Source: Rhodoferax sp. (lineage in GTDB: Bacteria; Pseudomonadota; Gammaproteobacteria; Burkholderiales; Burkholderiaceae_C). From it: DNA of 60,668 nt. The notes beneath the pieces were generated by a model. The model was not told the DNA's origin and made no database searches. It saw only the letters and a program-made list of their open reading frames with translations. Where the stretch lies: assembly GCF_011391645.1 (NCBI RefSeq), contig NZ_JAABQC010000001.1, positions 15,514 to 76,181 on the forward strand. The letters run 5' to 3'. Below are positions 1 through 8,462 of the stretch, piece by piece. The position numbers and the translations under genes are program-made. The first letter of the stretch is position 1. Every line of letters starts with the position of its first letter.

Positions 1-501
1 GCCGTCAGCGACACGCCCACCCTGCTCATCAAGCTCGACGAATTGGTGCGGCTGGCCGACGACCTGGCGCTGGCCAATGCGGTGGCGCCGGTGCGCCAGG
101 CAGAAAAAAATCTGGTCACGCCACCAAATTCACCCGTCAGTTGGTGGCAAAGCGGGCTGCAGTTGGTGCTTGACGAGGCGCGCAATCTGGTCCGGGTGAG
201 CCGTATCGAGGCTCCAGAAGCGGCGCTGTTGTCGCCCGAGCAGTCGTTCTTTTTGCGGGAAAATTTCAAGCTCAGGTTGCTCAACGCCCGCCTTGGGCTG
301 CTGGCGCGCCAAATTGATTCGGCGCGCTCCGACCTGGCTGATGCGGAAGCCATGCTGAAAAAGTACTTTCAAGCCAATGCGCGCAAAACCCAGGTTGCTG
401 CCGATTTGCTGCAACAGGTGCAAAAGCAAATGCGCACCCTGCAGTTGCCGCGCATTGATGACTCGCTGGCGGTGCTGGCCACCGCCGTTGCAGGACGCTG
501 A
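1..501 (+). CDS. hemX: HemX-like protein, C-terminal part (5' truncated)
   Basis: The reading frame is open from the first base, so this is the C-terminal 166 residues of a longer protein. The helical, Leu/Ala/Arg-rich sequence with a WWQSGLQ segment and regularly spaced Arg and Glu resembles the periplasmic part of HemX. HemX is often labelled uroporphyrinogen-III methyltransferase, but it lacks the methylase fold and is better viewed as a membrane-anchored partner of haem synthesis. The membrane anchor would lie before the window. It ends 2 bases before hemY, which fits the usual hemCDXY order; hemC and hemD are not visible. The assignment rests on fold-type resemblance plus the hemY neighbour. 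Confidence 0.8.
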   Translation, partial: AVSDTPTLLIKLDELVRLADDLALANAVAPVRQAEKNLVTPPNSPVSWWQSGLQLVLDEARNLVRVSRIEAPEAALLSPEQSFFLRENFKLRLLNARLGLLARQIDSARSDLADAEAMLKKYFQANARKTQVAADLLQQVQKQMRTLQLPRIDDSLAVLATAVAGR

Positions 502-503
502 CC

Positions 504-1790
504 ATGCGCGTGGCTTTGTGGTTTTTGGGCTTGTTTGGCGTGGCGGTCGTGCTGGCGCTGTTTTTCAGCAGCAATGCAGGCACCATCACCGTCTTCTGGC
601 CACCTCACCGGGTTGATCTGTCGCTCAATATGGTGCTGGTGTTGCTCGGTTTGCTGTTTTTGTTGATCCATCTGGCGCTCAGGGCGCTGGCTGCCCTGTT
701 TGCCCTGCCGGGGCAGGCGCATTCCTGGCGTGTGCGCCATCAGGAGCAGGCCATGCATGCCAGCATGCTCGACGCCATGTCGCACTTTGTCGCAGGCCGT
801 TTCATCCGGTCCAGAAAGGCGTCGCAGCAAGTGCTGGCGCGTGAGGCGGTGATGGCGAAGAGCGGTGAGGCGGGTCCGGCAGCCGTGCGTTTGCGGGTGA
901 TGGCCAATTTGATGGCGGCAGAAAGCTCACAGGCGCTGCAAGACAAGGCGGCGCGCGATACTTATTTCCAGCAAGCGCTGGCACTCTCGACCAACCTGGA
1001 TGCCACCGGCATCCGCGAGGGTCTGTTGCTGCGGGCCGTGCGCTGGTCGTTGCGCGATCGTGATGCGGCTGCGGCGCAGGACTGGTTTGCGCAACTGCCG
1101 CAGGGTGTCGCACGGCGCACCCTGGCATTGCGCTTGCGCCTCAAGTTGGCGCGTTTGACGGGTCAGTCTGGCCTGGCGCTCGATACCGCGCGTCTGCTGG
1201 TCAAGCACCGCGCCTTCTCCGATGATTCTGGCCGCGGCCTGGTGCGCGCCCTGGCGCTGGAAAACATCCAGGCTGCCCGGGACACGGAACAGTTGCAGCG
1301 CTGCTGGTATAAGTTGGAGCCTGCCGAGCAGACCATGCCTGAAGTTGCCTGTCTTGCCGCTGAGCGTTACCTGGTGTTGGGCGGCGCCCAGGACACCGCA
1401 TTGGGTTGGCTGCTGCCGGTGTGGGAACGCATGGTCAAAGTACCGGACGGGATAAACCAGAGCCAGAAAATTTCATTGGTGCGGGTGCTTGAAACAGCAT
1501 TTTCAAGCACGGTAGATACAGCCTGGCTGAAGCGCATAGAGCAAGCGCAATTGGCGCAGCCTGGCGATGCCCTGTTGCAGTATCTGGCTGGCGTGGCATG
1601 TTTGCACCTGGAATTGTGGGGCAAGGCCCAGCAATTGATCAAGCAAGCCTTGCCGCGCCTGAACGACAAATGGCTGGCAGCCAGTGCCTGGATGATGCTG
1701 GCTGCACTGGCGCAGCGCCAGGGCGACTCCGAGCCTGCTGCCGAGGCCTGGCAAAACGCCGCACTGTTGGCTTTGCGCCAGGACGAGTGA
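504..1790 (+). CDS. hemY: HemY, TPR-containing haem biosynthesis membrane protein
   Basis: 428 residues. Two hydrophobic helices lie at about 3-22 and 40-65, followed by a cytoplasmic helical region (about 100-420) made of TPR-like repeats ending in an alanine-rich WMMLAALAQRQGD motif. This is the HemY_N plus TPR architecture; the proteobacterial HemY is not the protoporphyrinogen oxidase of Bacillus. A role in late porphyrin metabolism is inferred mainly from its constant linkage to hemX. The ATG is 2 bases after the hemX stop, so the two are translationally coupled. It ends at a shared terminator facing rne. Confidence 0.88.
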   Translation: MRVALWFLGLFGVAVVLALFFSSNAGTITVFWPPHRVDLSLNMVLVLLGLLFLLIHLALRALAALFALPGQAHSWRVRHQEQAMHASMLDAMSHFVAGRFIRSRKASQQVLAREAVMAKSGEAGPAAVRLRVMANLMAAESSQALQDKAARDTYFQQALALSTNLDATGIREGLLLRAVRWSLRDRDAAAAQDWFAQLPQGVARRTLALRLRLKLARLTGQSGLALDTARLLVKHRAFSDDSGRGLVRALALENIQAARDTEQLQRCWYKLEPAEQTMPEVACLAAERYLVLGGAQDTALGWLLPVWERMVKVPDGINQSQKISLVRVLETAFSSTVDTAWLKRIEQAQLAQPGDALLQYLAGVACLHLELWGKAQQLIKQALPRLNDKWLAASAWMMLAALAQRQGDSEPAAEAWQNAALLALRQDE

Positions 1791-1862
1791 GCAGGGTGAC
1801 CGGACACCGGGCGCTTGCGCATATCGATTCTTCTCTAGCGCCGAAATCCTGGCGATAAAAAA

Positions 1863-1885
1863 GGGCACCCGAGGGTGCCCTTTTT
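1863..1885. terminator. Bidirectional intrinsic terminator between hemY and rne
   Basis: Perfect 8-bp stem (gggcaccc / gggtgccc) with a 2-base spacer, preceded by an A-run and followed by a T-run. It therefore reads as a terminator on both strands and sits between two convergent genes. Confidence 0.88.
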
Positions 1886-1900
1886 CTGGGTAGTCAGACC

Positions 1901-4837
1901 TTACGCTGCATCGGTTTGCTCAAAAGGCAGCTTCTGCTCGCGCAGGTCGCGTTTGGTTTCCACCAGAACCAGCGGCTGCTCGTCAAGAACGGGCAACGGT
2001 GCACGTTGGCGCGGCGCGTGGACGGGCTTCGGAGCTACTGCGATCGCGGCTTGCGCCATGGCTACTTTGGCTGCATCAGATTGCACCCACTGCAGACCGG
2101 ATGATTCGGCCACTTGGGCCAATTCATCCAGCGGCAGGGCAAATGGCTGCACGGCGGGCATGGCCTTGGCGGGTGCCTCGGGTGCCAACGCCACAGGGGC
2201 AAGCACCGCGGCGGTTGCCAGCACGGCGACCGGCGCCGGCACAGCGACCACCACCGCTGGCGCCACCTCCGGCACTGCCACGACGGGGGGCAAAGACTCG
2301 GGCTCAGCAGTCACAGCCGCCGCAGTCGGGGTTGGCGCTGGCGTCAGCACCGCAGGCGGCACCGTCGAAGCTTCGGGCTGGCTGCTGGCTGCTGGCATGC
2401 TGAAGTAAGACTTGCGCGCCGGTTCCTGCTCAGCGGCTGCATCAACGGTCTGGGGCTCCTGGCTTGGCAGCGCGGGAGACTCGCTGCGTTCAGTCCGCTC
2501 TGAGCGGGGTTTGCGGTCGCGGCCGTAGCGGTCGCGCGAGCGCTTTTCCCTTGGCACCCCGTTTTCATCGCGAACGATGTTGTCGGCGCTGCCCTGATCG
2601 GCATTGGCGGTTGAACTCTCTTCAGCCTCGGCGCTTGGGCTCACAACTGCCTCGCCTGTGCGAAGCTCTTCTTCAGGGCGGGGTGAGCGCTCGGGTCGGC
2701 GTTCATTGCGTCCGCCGCGCTCGGTGCGGGGTGGACGATCGCCGCGCTCGGCATTGCGGCCGCCGCGCTCAGTGCGTTGCTCGCCGCGACCTGCTGCCTC
2801 AGGCGCGGTACTCACGTCGGGGTTCGCATTGCCCGCGTCAAATGAGCTTTGTGTTTCCGAGCGGTCTTTGCCGGCGCTGTTGCGGTCAGGGCGGCCGGAG
2901 CGGTTGCCGCGGTTGTCATTGCGGCCTTCGCTGCGGCCACTGCGACCCTCATTGCGCGGTCCGCGTCCTTCGGGACGGCTTTCTCCGCGGCCCTCCGGGC
3001 GACGGGCGCCATCACGGTTGGGGCGGCCTTCACGCGGCGCGCGTGTCTCGTCTTTGGCTGCAGGTGGCGTCACGGGGGCGGCTGGTGCGGCCTCGGGGCC
3101 GACGCCGAACAGACTCTTGAGCCAGCCGAAAAATCCTTTTTCAGCCACAACGGGTGCCGCTGCGACGGGTTTTGCGGTGTGCACGGTCGGGGCGTGCTTG
3201 ACAGGTTCCGGTTTGGGGACAGCCACAGGCGCCGGTGCATCAGGCAACACGCCTTTGATGATCGGCGTTTGCCGGTTGGTGGGTTCCTGCGAGCGGCGCG
3301 TGACGGCGGTCGCTTCTTCAACCTCATCGGCCATCTTGTAGCTGGCTTCGATGTTGTCAAGACGCGGGTCGTCATGCTTAAGGCGTTCCAGGCGGTAGTT
3401 GGGCGTTTCCAGCGACTTGTTGGGCACCATCAGCACGTTGATGCGCTGCTTGAGCTCGATTTTGGCGATTTCGGTGCGTTTTTCGTTGAGCAGGAACGAC
3501 GCCACTTCGACGGGCACCTGGCACAGCACCGAGGCGGTGTTGTCTTTGAGTGACTCCTCCTGGATGATGCGCAAGATTTGCAGGGCGCTCGATTCGGTGT
3601 CACGGATGTGGCCCGAACCGCCGCAGCGCGGGCAGGGAATGGACGCGCCCTCGCTGAGTGCCGGGCGCAGCCGCTGGCGGCTCATTTCCATCAGGCCAAA
3701 TTTGCTGATGGTGCCAAATTGCACACGGGCACGGTCCTGGCGCAGCGCATCGCGCAGGCGGCTTTCCACATCGCGGCGGTTGCGGCTTTCTTCCATGTCG
3801 ATGAAGTCGATCACGATCAGGCCGCCGAGGTCGCGCAGACGCGCCTGGCGCGCCACCTCTTCGGCGGCTTCCAGGTTGGTGCGGGTGGCGGTTTCCTCGA
3901 TGTCGCCGCCCTTGATGGCGCGCGCCGAGTTCACATCCACCGACACCAAGGCCTCGGTGTGGTCAATCACGATGGCGCCGCCGCTGGGCAGCGTGACCGT
4001 GCGGGCGTAGGCCGACTCGATCTGGTGCTCGATCTGAAAGCGCGAAAACAGCGGGGCATCGTCGCGGTAGCGTTTGACGCGGGCGGCATGCTCGGGCATC
4101 ACATGGGCCATGAACTGCTGCGCCTGCTCGTACACGTCGTCGGTGTCGATCAGAATGTCGCCAATGTCGTGGTTGAAGTAGTCGCGAATGGCGCGAATCA
4201 CCAGGCTGGACTCCTGGTAAATCAGGAACGCACCCTTGCCGCCCTTGGCGGCACCGTCAATGGCGGCCCACAGCTTGAGCAGGTAATTCAGGTCCCATTG
4301 CAGCTCAGGCGCTGCGCGGCCAATGCCGGCGGTGCGGGCAATGATGCTCATGCCGTTGGGGTATTCGAGCTGGTCGAGCGCTTCCTTGAGCTCGGCGCGG
4401 TCCTCGCCTTCAATGCGGCGCGAGACACCGCCACCGCGCGGGTTGTTCGGCATCAGCACCACATAACGGCCGGCCAGTGAGACAAAGGTGGTGAGCGCCG
4501 CACCCTTGTTGCCGCGCTCTTCTTTTTCCACTTGCACCAGCAGTTCCTGGCCTTCCCTGATGGCATCCTGGATGCGCGCCTGGCTGGCGGCAACACCCGG
4601 CTGGAAGTACTGTTTGGAGATTTCCTTGAACGGCAGAAAGCCGTGGCGCTCTTCGCCGTAATCGACAAAGCAGGCTTCCAGTGACGGCTCAACGCGCGTC
4701 ACCACGGCCTTGTAAATATTGCCCTTGCGCTGTTCGCAGCCTTCAATTTCGATTTCGTAGTCGAGCAGTTTTTGGCCATCGACAATGGCGAGGCGGCGCT
4801 CTTCAGCCTGCGTCGCGTTAATTAGCATCCGTTTCAT
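1901..4837 (-). CDS. rne: Ribonuclease E
   Basis: 978 residues, about the length expected for a full RNase E. The N-terminal catalytic half carries an S1 RNA-binding region (about 36-120), then the DNase-I-like core with metal ligands Asp301 (SVDVNS) and Asp344 (VIDFIDM), and the Zn-link cysteines C402 and C405 (CPRCGG). From about residue 520 the protein becomes a disordered scaffold: Arg/Gly/Glu-rich repeats to about 740, then a Pro/Ala/Val-rich stretch, closing with a charged tail (LREQKLPFEQTDAA). Such tails hold degradosome partners, but I cannot assign helicase or enolase docking motifs here. It performs endonucleolytic mRNA decay and rRNA/tRNA processing at the membrane. The unusually long upstream gap would allow leader-based autoregulation as known for E. 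coli rne. Confidence 0.97.
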   Translation of the reverse strand: MKRMLINATQAEERRLAIVDGQKLLDYEIEIEGCEQRKGNIYKAVVTRVEPSLEACFVDYGEERHGFLPFKEISKQYFQPGVAASQARIQDAIREGQELLVQVEKEERGNKGAALTTFVSLAGRYVVLMPNNPRGGGVSRRIEGEDRAELKEALDQLEYPNGMSIIARTAGIGRAAPELQWDLNYLLKLWAAIDGAAKGGKGAFLIYQESSLVIRAIRDYFNHDIGDILIDTDDVYEQAQQFMAHVMPEHAARVKRYRDDAPLFSRFQIEHQIESAYARTVTLPSGGAIVIDHTEALVSVDVNSARAIKGGDIEETATRTNLEAAEEVARQARLRDLGGLIVIDFIDMEESRNRRDVESRLRDALRQDRARVQFGTISKFGLMEMSRQRLRPALSEGASIPCPRCGGSGHIRDTESSALQILRIIQEESLKDNTASVLCQVPVEVASFLLNEKRTEIAKIELKQRINVLMVPNKSLETPNYRLERLKHDDPRLDNIEASYKMADEVEEATAVTRRSQEPTNRQTPIIKGVLPDAPAPVAVPKPEPVKHAPTVHTAKPVAAAPVVAEKGFFGWLKSLFGVGPEAAPAAPVTPPAAKDETRAPREGRPNRDGARRPEGRGESRPEGRGPRNEGRSGRSEGRNDNRGNRSGRPDRNSAGKDRSETQSSFDAGNANPDVSTAPEAAGRGEQRTERGGRNAERGDRPPRTERGGRNERRPERSPRPEEELRTGEAVVSPSAEAEESSTANADQGSADNIVRDENGVPREKRSRDRYGRDRKPRSERTERSESPALPSQEPQTVDAAAEQEPARKSYFSMPAASSQPEASTVPPAVLTPAPTPTAAAVTAEPESLPPVVAVPEVAPAVVVAVPAPVAVLATAAVLAPVALAPEAPAKAMPAVQPFALPLDELAQVAESSGLQWVQSDAAKVAMAQAAIAVAPKPVHAPRQRAPLPVLDEQPLVLVETKRDLREQKLPFEQTDAA

Positions 4838-5359
4838 GGGTAGCGTTCCTTCAATTCAAATATCTACAAACAAGCTCATGACGAGCATGGATACACGAAC
4901 TGACGCTTTGAAATGAGGCGGAAATAGCCGGAGAACGCAGGCTCAGGTCATGAGTCTGGGTATGGGCGCGTGGAGGGGAGCGATCGGGTTGGGTGTTAAA
5001 TTTGCTATTGATATAGCAGCTGGCTGCGTCCGTTTGACGGGCGCTGATGCCTGATGCATGCCAAAAAACAGCACGGTGGCGCGCTGCAGGCAGTGACTCA
5101 TCAGGTTGATCAACACAAACATATCGCTTCATTCCATTCACAGCACGGGTCTGTGAATTTTGGGTATTCCATTTCAGGGTTTCAATGCGTCGTTTTAACC
5201 CTTCACACGGCACACCATGGCTGACGAGTGGGCAGTCATTTGCAGGCAAAGTGTCGGGCGGTATCGACTTTACTGGCGGGGCAAGAGGCGCGTGAACTAA
5301 ACTTCACCGACTTAAAGAATTAACAATTAGTTAAATCAACCACTTACAGCACACCACCA
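4838..5359. promoter_or_regulatory. Divergent rne/rluC control region and probable long rne leader
   Basis: 522 bases without a convincing gene. The divergent promoters must lie here. The part next to rluC is AT-rich (5311-5340, including the near-palindrome ttaacaattagttaa at 5320-5334). The part next to rne is richer in hairpins and holds the repeat-like element described separately. RNase E in enterobacteria has a leader of several hundred nucleotides through which it represses its own mRNA; a similar arrangement is inferred from spacing only. A 132-codon minus-strand frame here looks non-coding. Confidence 0.55.
4998..5067. repeat. Hairpin-rich element resembling a Comamonadaceae interspersed repeat
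   Basis: About 70 bases containing a perfect stem tgctat-tgat-atagca (5003-5018), then a cagctggctgcgtccg block, a cgtc/gacg stem and a gcgctgatgcc block, ending in an A-run. The order atagcagct, gcgc, spacer, gcgct, gaggcc-like, A/T-run is what I recall of a short repeat scattered through Comamonadaceae intergenic regions. Only one copy is visible in this window, so family membership is from memory. Confidence 0.45.
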
Positions 5360-6397
5360 GTGAAAGTCATTATAGAGGGCAAACCCGCCACGCCGGCTCC
5401 CGAGGTAAAAACCGTTTGCATCGATGAGGACAGCGCCGGCCAGCGGGTGGACAACTTTCTGATGCGTCACCTGAAAGGGGTGCCCAAGACCCACATTTAC
5501 CGCATGATCCGCAGCGGTGAGGTGCGCGTCAACAAGGGCAGGGTGGGTGCCGACACGCGTCTGAACGAGGGCGATTCTCTGCGGGTGCCGCCAGTGCGTA
5601 TTTCCGAACGGGTCGCCGAAAAAGCGCAGGCCATGGCCCAGGGCAGCCTGCGGGGTGTGCCGGCGCGTGACTTTGCGGTGCTGCTGGAAGATGAATACCT
5701 GCTGGTGATCAACAAACCGGCCGGGGTGGCTGTGCATGGTGGTTCGGGTGTGAGCTTTGGCGTGATCGAGCAATTGCGCATGGCGCGCCCGCAGGCCAGA
5801 TTTCTGGAACTGGTGCACCGGCTTGACCGTGAGACCAGTGGTATTTTGTTGGTGGCAAAAAAGCGCAGTGCCCTTAAAAACCTGCAAGACCAGTTCCGTG
5901 AGCGCCAGACCGGCAAAACTTACCTGGCGATGGTGCGCGGTGACTGGCCAGCCCGGCTCAAGGTGCTCGACAAGCCGCTGCACAAGTACTTGCTGGATGG
6001 CAACGACGCGCAGGCGGGTGAGCGCCGTGTCAAGGTGGTGGCGCGTGATGACCCTGATGGCATGCCCTCGGTGACCCTGGTCAAGGTGCGCGAGCGGCTG
6101 CCGCAGGGCACGCTGCTCGAGGTGACGATCAAGACCGGGCGCACCCACCAGATCCGGGTGCATCTGGCCAGCGAGGGCCATCCGATTCTGGGCGACGACA
6201 AGTACGGCGACTTTGAGTTGAACAAGTCGCTGGCCGGTGCCGCCAGCCGTCCGAGCCTCAAACGCATGTTTTTGCATGCCTGGCGCTTGCAGTTCAATCA
6301 CCCCGCCAGCGACGAGCGTGTCGAACTTCTGGCAGAGTTGCCCCCAGAGTTGGCTCAATTTTCCTCAAACCAGGCGCCTTTGCGCCCCTTACCATGA
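5360..6397 (+). CDS. rluC: 23S rRNA pseudouridine synthase RluC
   Basis: 345 residues. An N-terminal S4 RNA-binding domain (about 28-80) precedes the RluA-type catalytic domain with the HRLDRETSG motif (catalytic Asp156) and the late IKTGRTHQIRVH motif. This is the RluC arrangement that converts uridines around 955, 2504 and 2580 of 23S rRNA to pseudouridine. The start is a GTG at 5360; no earlier in-frame start gives a better fit. Divergence from rne matches RluC in other proteobacteria. The stop overlaps the next gene's start (ATGA). Confidence 0.93.
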   Translation: MKVIIEGKPATPAPEVKTVCIDEDSAGQRVDNFLMRHLKGVPKTHIYRMIRSGEVRVNKGRVGADTRLNEGDSLRVPPVRISERVAEKAQAMAQGSLRGVPARDFAVLLEDEYLLVINKPAGVAVHGGSGVSFGVIEQLRMARPQARFLELVHRLDRETSGILLVAKKRSALKNLQDQFRERQTGKTYLAMVRGDWPARLKVLDKPLHKYLLDGNDAQAGERRVKVVARDDPDGMPSVTLVKVRERLPQGTLLEVTIKTGRTHQIRVHLASEGHPILGDDKYGDFELNKSLAGAASRPSLKRMFLHAWRLQFNHPASDERVELLAELPPELAQFSSNQAPLRPLP

Positions 6398-7053
6398 CTT
6401 TTCGACGCTTTGACCTGATCGCCTTCGACTGGGATGGCACCCTGTTTGATTCCACCGCCATCATCGCCCGCTGCATTCAGGCCGCCGTGTTGGATGTGGG
6501 TGGCCAAAAACCCAGTGACGAGGCAGCCTCTTATGTGATTGGCATGGGCCTGATGCAGGCGCTGGCGCACGCGGCGCCGGATGTGCCCAAAGAGCGCTAC
6601 CAGATGCTGGGCGACCGTTATCGCCACCATTATTTTGCGATTCAGCACGAAATCAATTTGTTTGACGGCGTGCTGCCGATGTTGGCTGAGCTCAGGGCGC
6701 GCGGTCATTTGTTGGTGGTGGCGACCGGCAAAAGCCGCCGCGGTCTGGACGAGGCCCTGGCGACTTCAACCCTCGCGGGCACCTTTGATGCCTCGCGTAC
6801 CGCCGATCAAACCGCCGGCAAGCCCGATCCGCTGATGTTGCGCGAATTGATGGCCGAATTTGACGTGCCGCCCGAGCGCACCCTGATGATTGGCGACACC
6901 ACGCACGATCTGCAAATGGCGCTCAATGCCGGCTGTGCCAGCGTGGGCGTGAGCTACGGAGCGCATGAACCGGAGGCATTTGTGGCGCTCAAGCCCCTGC
7001 TCGTGGCGCACGACGTGGTGCAACTGCGTGACTGGCTGCGTGTGAATGCCTGA
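6394..7053 (+). CDS. HAD-family phosphatase, phosphoglycolate-phosphatase-like
   Basis: 219 residues. The HAD nucleophile motif FDWDGTLFDS carries Asp12 and Asp14, a helical cap follows (about 20-85), then motif II (VVATGKS), the motif III lysine region (AGKPDPLML) and motif IV (MIGDTTHDLQMA). The cap places it near Gph and pyrophosphatase-like HAD enzymes. The substrate cannot be told from sequence. It overlaps the end of rluC by 4 bases, so it is translated from the same message, an arrangement common in Burkholderiales. Confidence 0.85.
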   Translation: MTFRRFDLIAFDWDGTLFDSTAIIARCIQAAVLDVGGQKPSDEAASYVIGMGLMQALAHAAPDVPKERYQMLGDRYRHHYFAIQHEINLFDGVLPMLAELRARGHLLVVATGKSRRGLDEALATSTLAGTFDASRTADQTAGKPDPLMLRELMAEFDVPPERTLMIGDTTHDLQMALNAGCASVGVSYGAHEPEAFVALKPLLVAHDVVQLRDWLRVNA

Positions 7054-7062
7054 CCACCGGGC

Positions 7063-7428
7063 ATGACAACGCAAGCTCTTTATCTTTGTCGCTCGGAAGA
7101 CTTGCTCGACAGCGGCCTGGCCGTGCCCTTTGAGGTGCGCTTTGCCGGGCAAACCAATGCCGCCTTTGCGGTGCGTTACCAGGGCCAGGCTCATGCGTAC
7201 CTGAACCGCTGCAGCCATGTGCCGATGGAAATGGATTACCAGCCCAACCGTTTTTTTGACCTGACCGGGCATTGGCTGATGTGTGCCACCCATGGCGCCA
7301 CCTATGCGCCGCAAACCGGGCGTTGTCTGATGGGGCCGTGCCGAGGCGGCTTGGAGAAAATTGAGCTGTCAGAGTCCAACGGCATGGTGTACTGGCATAC
7401 TTCAAGCAAAATTCAACCCGCAATCTAA
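7063..7428 (+). CDS. Small Rieske [2Fe-2S] ferredoxin-like protein
   Basis: 121 residues, essentially one Rieske domain. Cluster ligands are visible as Cys50-x-His52 (NRCSHVPME) and Cys74-x-x-His77 (MCATHGATY). There is no signal peptide or membrane segment, so it should act as a cytosolic electron carrier or regulatory subunit. No oxygenase alpha subunit or reductase is nearby, so its partner is unknown. It lies 9 bases after the HAD gene and 3 bases before the S49 peptidase gene, a compact four-gene unit with rluC. Confidence 0.85.
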   Translation: MTTQALYLCRSEDLLDSGLAVPFEVRFAGQTNAAFAVRYQGQAHAYLNRCSHVPMEMDYQPNRFFDLTGHWLMCATHGATYAPQTGRCLMGPCRGGLEKIELSESNGMVYWHTSSKIQPAI

Positions 7429-7431
7429 TTC

Positions 7432-8439
7432 ATGAATGATCCAGTCAACGACGGCCTGGAGCCGTCAACCGCAGCTTCTGTAAGCAAAAATCAGCCAACA
7501 CCCGAGCAGGCGCCACCGAGTTGGGAACGTGCCACACTGGAAAAGCTGGCCTTTGCCTCATTGCACGAGCAGCGCCTGGCGCGGCGCTGGCGCACTTTTG
7601 TTCGGCTGGCCTGGCTGCTGTTTTTTGCAACGCTGGTGTGGCTGGCCGTCAGTGAGGGCATGAGCACCCAAAATGTGACCACCCCGCACACCGCCGTGAT
7701 TGAAATCCAGGGGGAAATTGCCTCGGATGCCGAGGCCAGCGCCGAGCTGATCATCGACTCCGCGCGCACTGCCTTTGAAGACGTGGGCGCCCAAGCCGTG
7801 GTGCTGTTGATCAACTCGCCTGGCGGCAGTCCGGTGCAGGCGGGCATCATCAACGATGAAATCAAACGGCTCAAGGTGCTGCACAACAAGCCAGTGTATG
7901 CGGTGGTGGAAGAGTCGGCCGCGTCGGCGGCTTACTACATTGCCGTGTCGGCCGACAAGATATTTGTTGACAAAGCCAGCATCGTGGGCAGCATTGGCGT
8001 GCTGATGGACGGTTTTGGATTTACCGGGTTGATGGACAAGTTGGGGGTGGAGCGGCGCCTGATGACAGCGGGTGAAAACAAGGGGTTTCTGGATCCGTTC
8101 AGCCCCCAGACCGAGACGCAGCGCCAGTTCGCCCAAGCCATGCTCAACCAGATTCATCAGCAGTTCATTGCGGTGGTGAAAGAAGGGCGCGGTGAGCGTT
8201 TGAAAGAAACACCGGATACTTTCAGCGGTTTGTTCTGGAGCGGACAGCAGGCCGTCGAGATGGGGCTGGCCGACCAGTTGGGCAGCCTCGACTTTGTCGC
8301 CCGTGAAGTGGTCAAAGCCGAAGACATCATTGACTACACCCGCCGCGAAAACGTTGCGGAACGCCTGGTCAAGCGTTTTGGTGCGGCCATGGGCGCGGGC
8401 GCCATTCAGGCGTTCCGGGCATCTACTGCCATTCGTTGA
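7432..8439 (+). CDS. sppA: S49 family peptidase, SppA-like membrane protease
   Basis: 335 residues. A cytoplasmic N-terminus of about 55 residues and one membrane helix (about 57-74) precede the S49 protease domain. The nucleophile Ser165 lies in the ASAAYYIA segment, and the general-base lysine is probably Lys217 (GENKGFLDPF). The single domain corresponds to the short SppA form that clears signal peptides and membrane fragments rather than the double-domain E. coli enzyme. It is the last gene of the rluC unit and converges on the RsmI-like gene. Confidence 0.9.
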   Translation: MNDPVNDGLEPSTAASVSKNQPTPEQAPPSWERATLEKLAFASLHEQRLARRWRTFVRLAWLLFFATLVWLAVSEGMSTQNVTTPHTAVIEIQGEIASDAEASAELIIDSARTAFEDVGAQAVVLLINSPGGSPVQAGIINDEIKRLKVLHNKPVYAVVEESAASAAYYIAVSADKIFVDKASIVGSIGVLMDGFGFTGLMDKLGVERRLMTAGENKGFLDPFSPQTETQRQFAQAMLNQIHQQFIAVVKEGRGERLKETPDTFSGLFWSGQQAVEMGLADQLGSLDFVAREVVKAEDIIDYTRRENVAERLVKRFGAAMGAGAIQAFRASTAIR

Positions 8440-8462
8440 AATTGAAAAGGTGCGCCGCCAGA

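Noticed and set aside
1960-3100. Long open frames on the plus strand opposite the RNase E tail
   Set aside because: The low-complexity tail is repetitive and GC-rich, which leaves several frames open on both strands; none shows a domain or start signal.
4851-5249. A 132-codon minus-strand frame upstream of rne
   Set aside because: Composition is unlike a protein (mixed Ser/Arg/His with many rare pairings). It crosses the repeat-like hairpin element and lies where the rne leader is expected.
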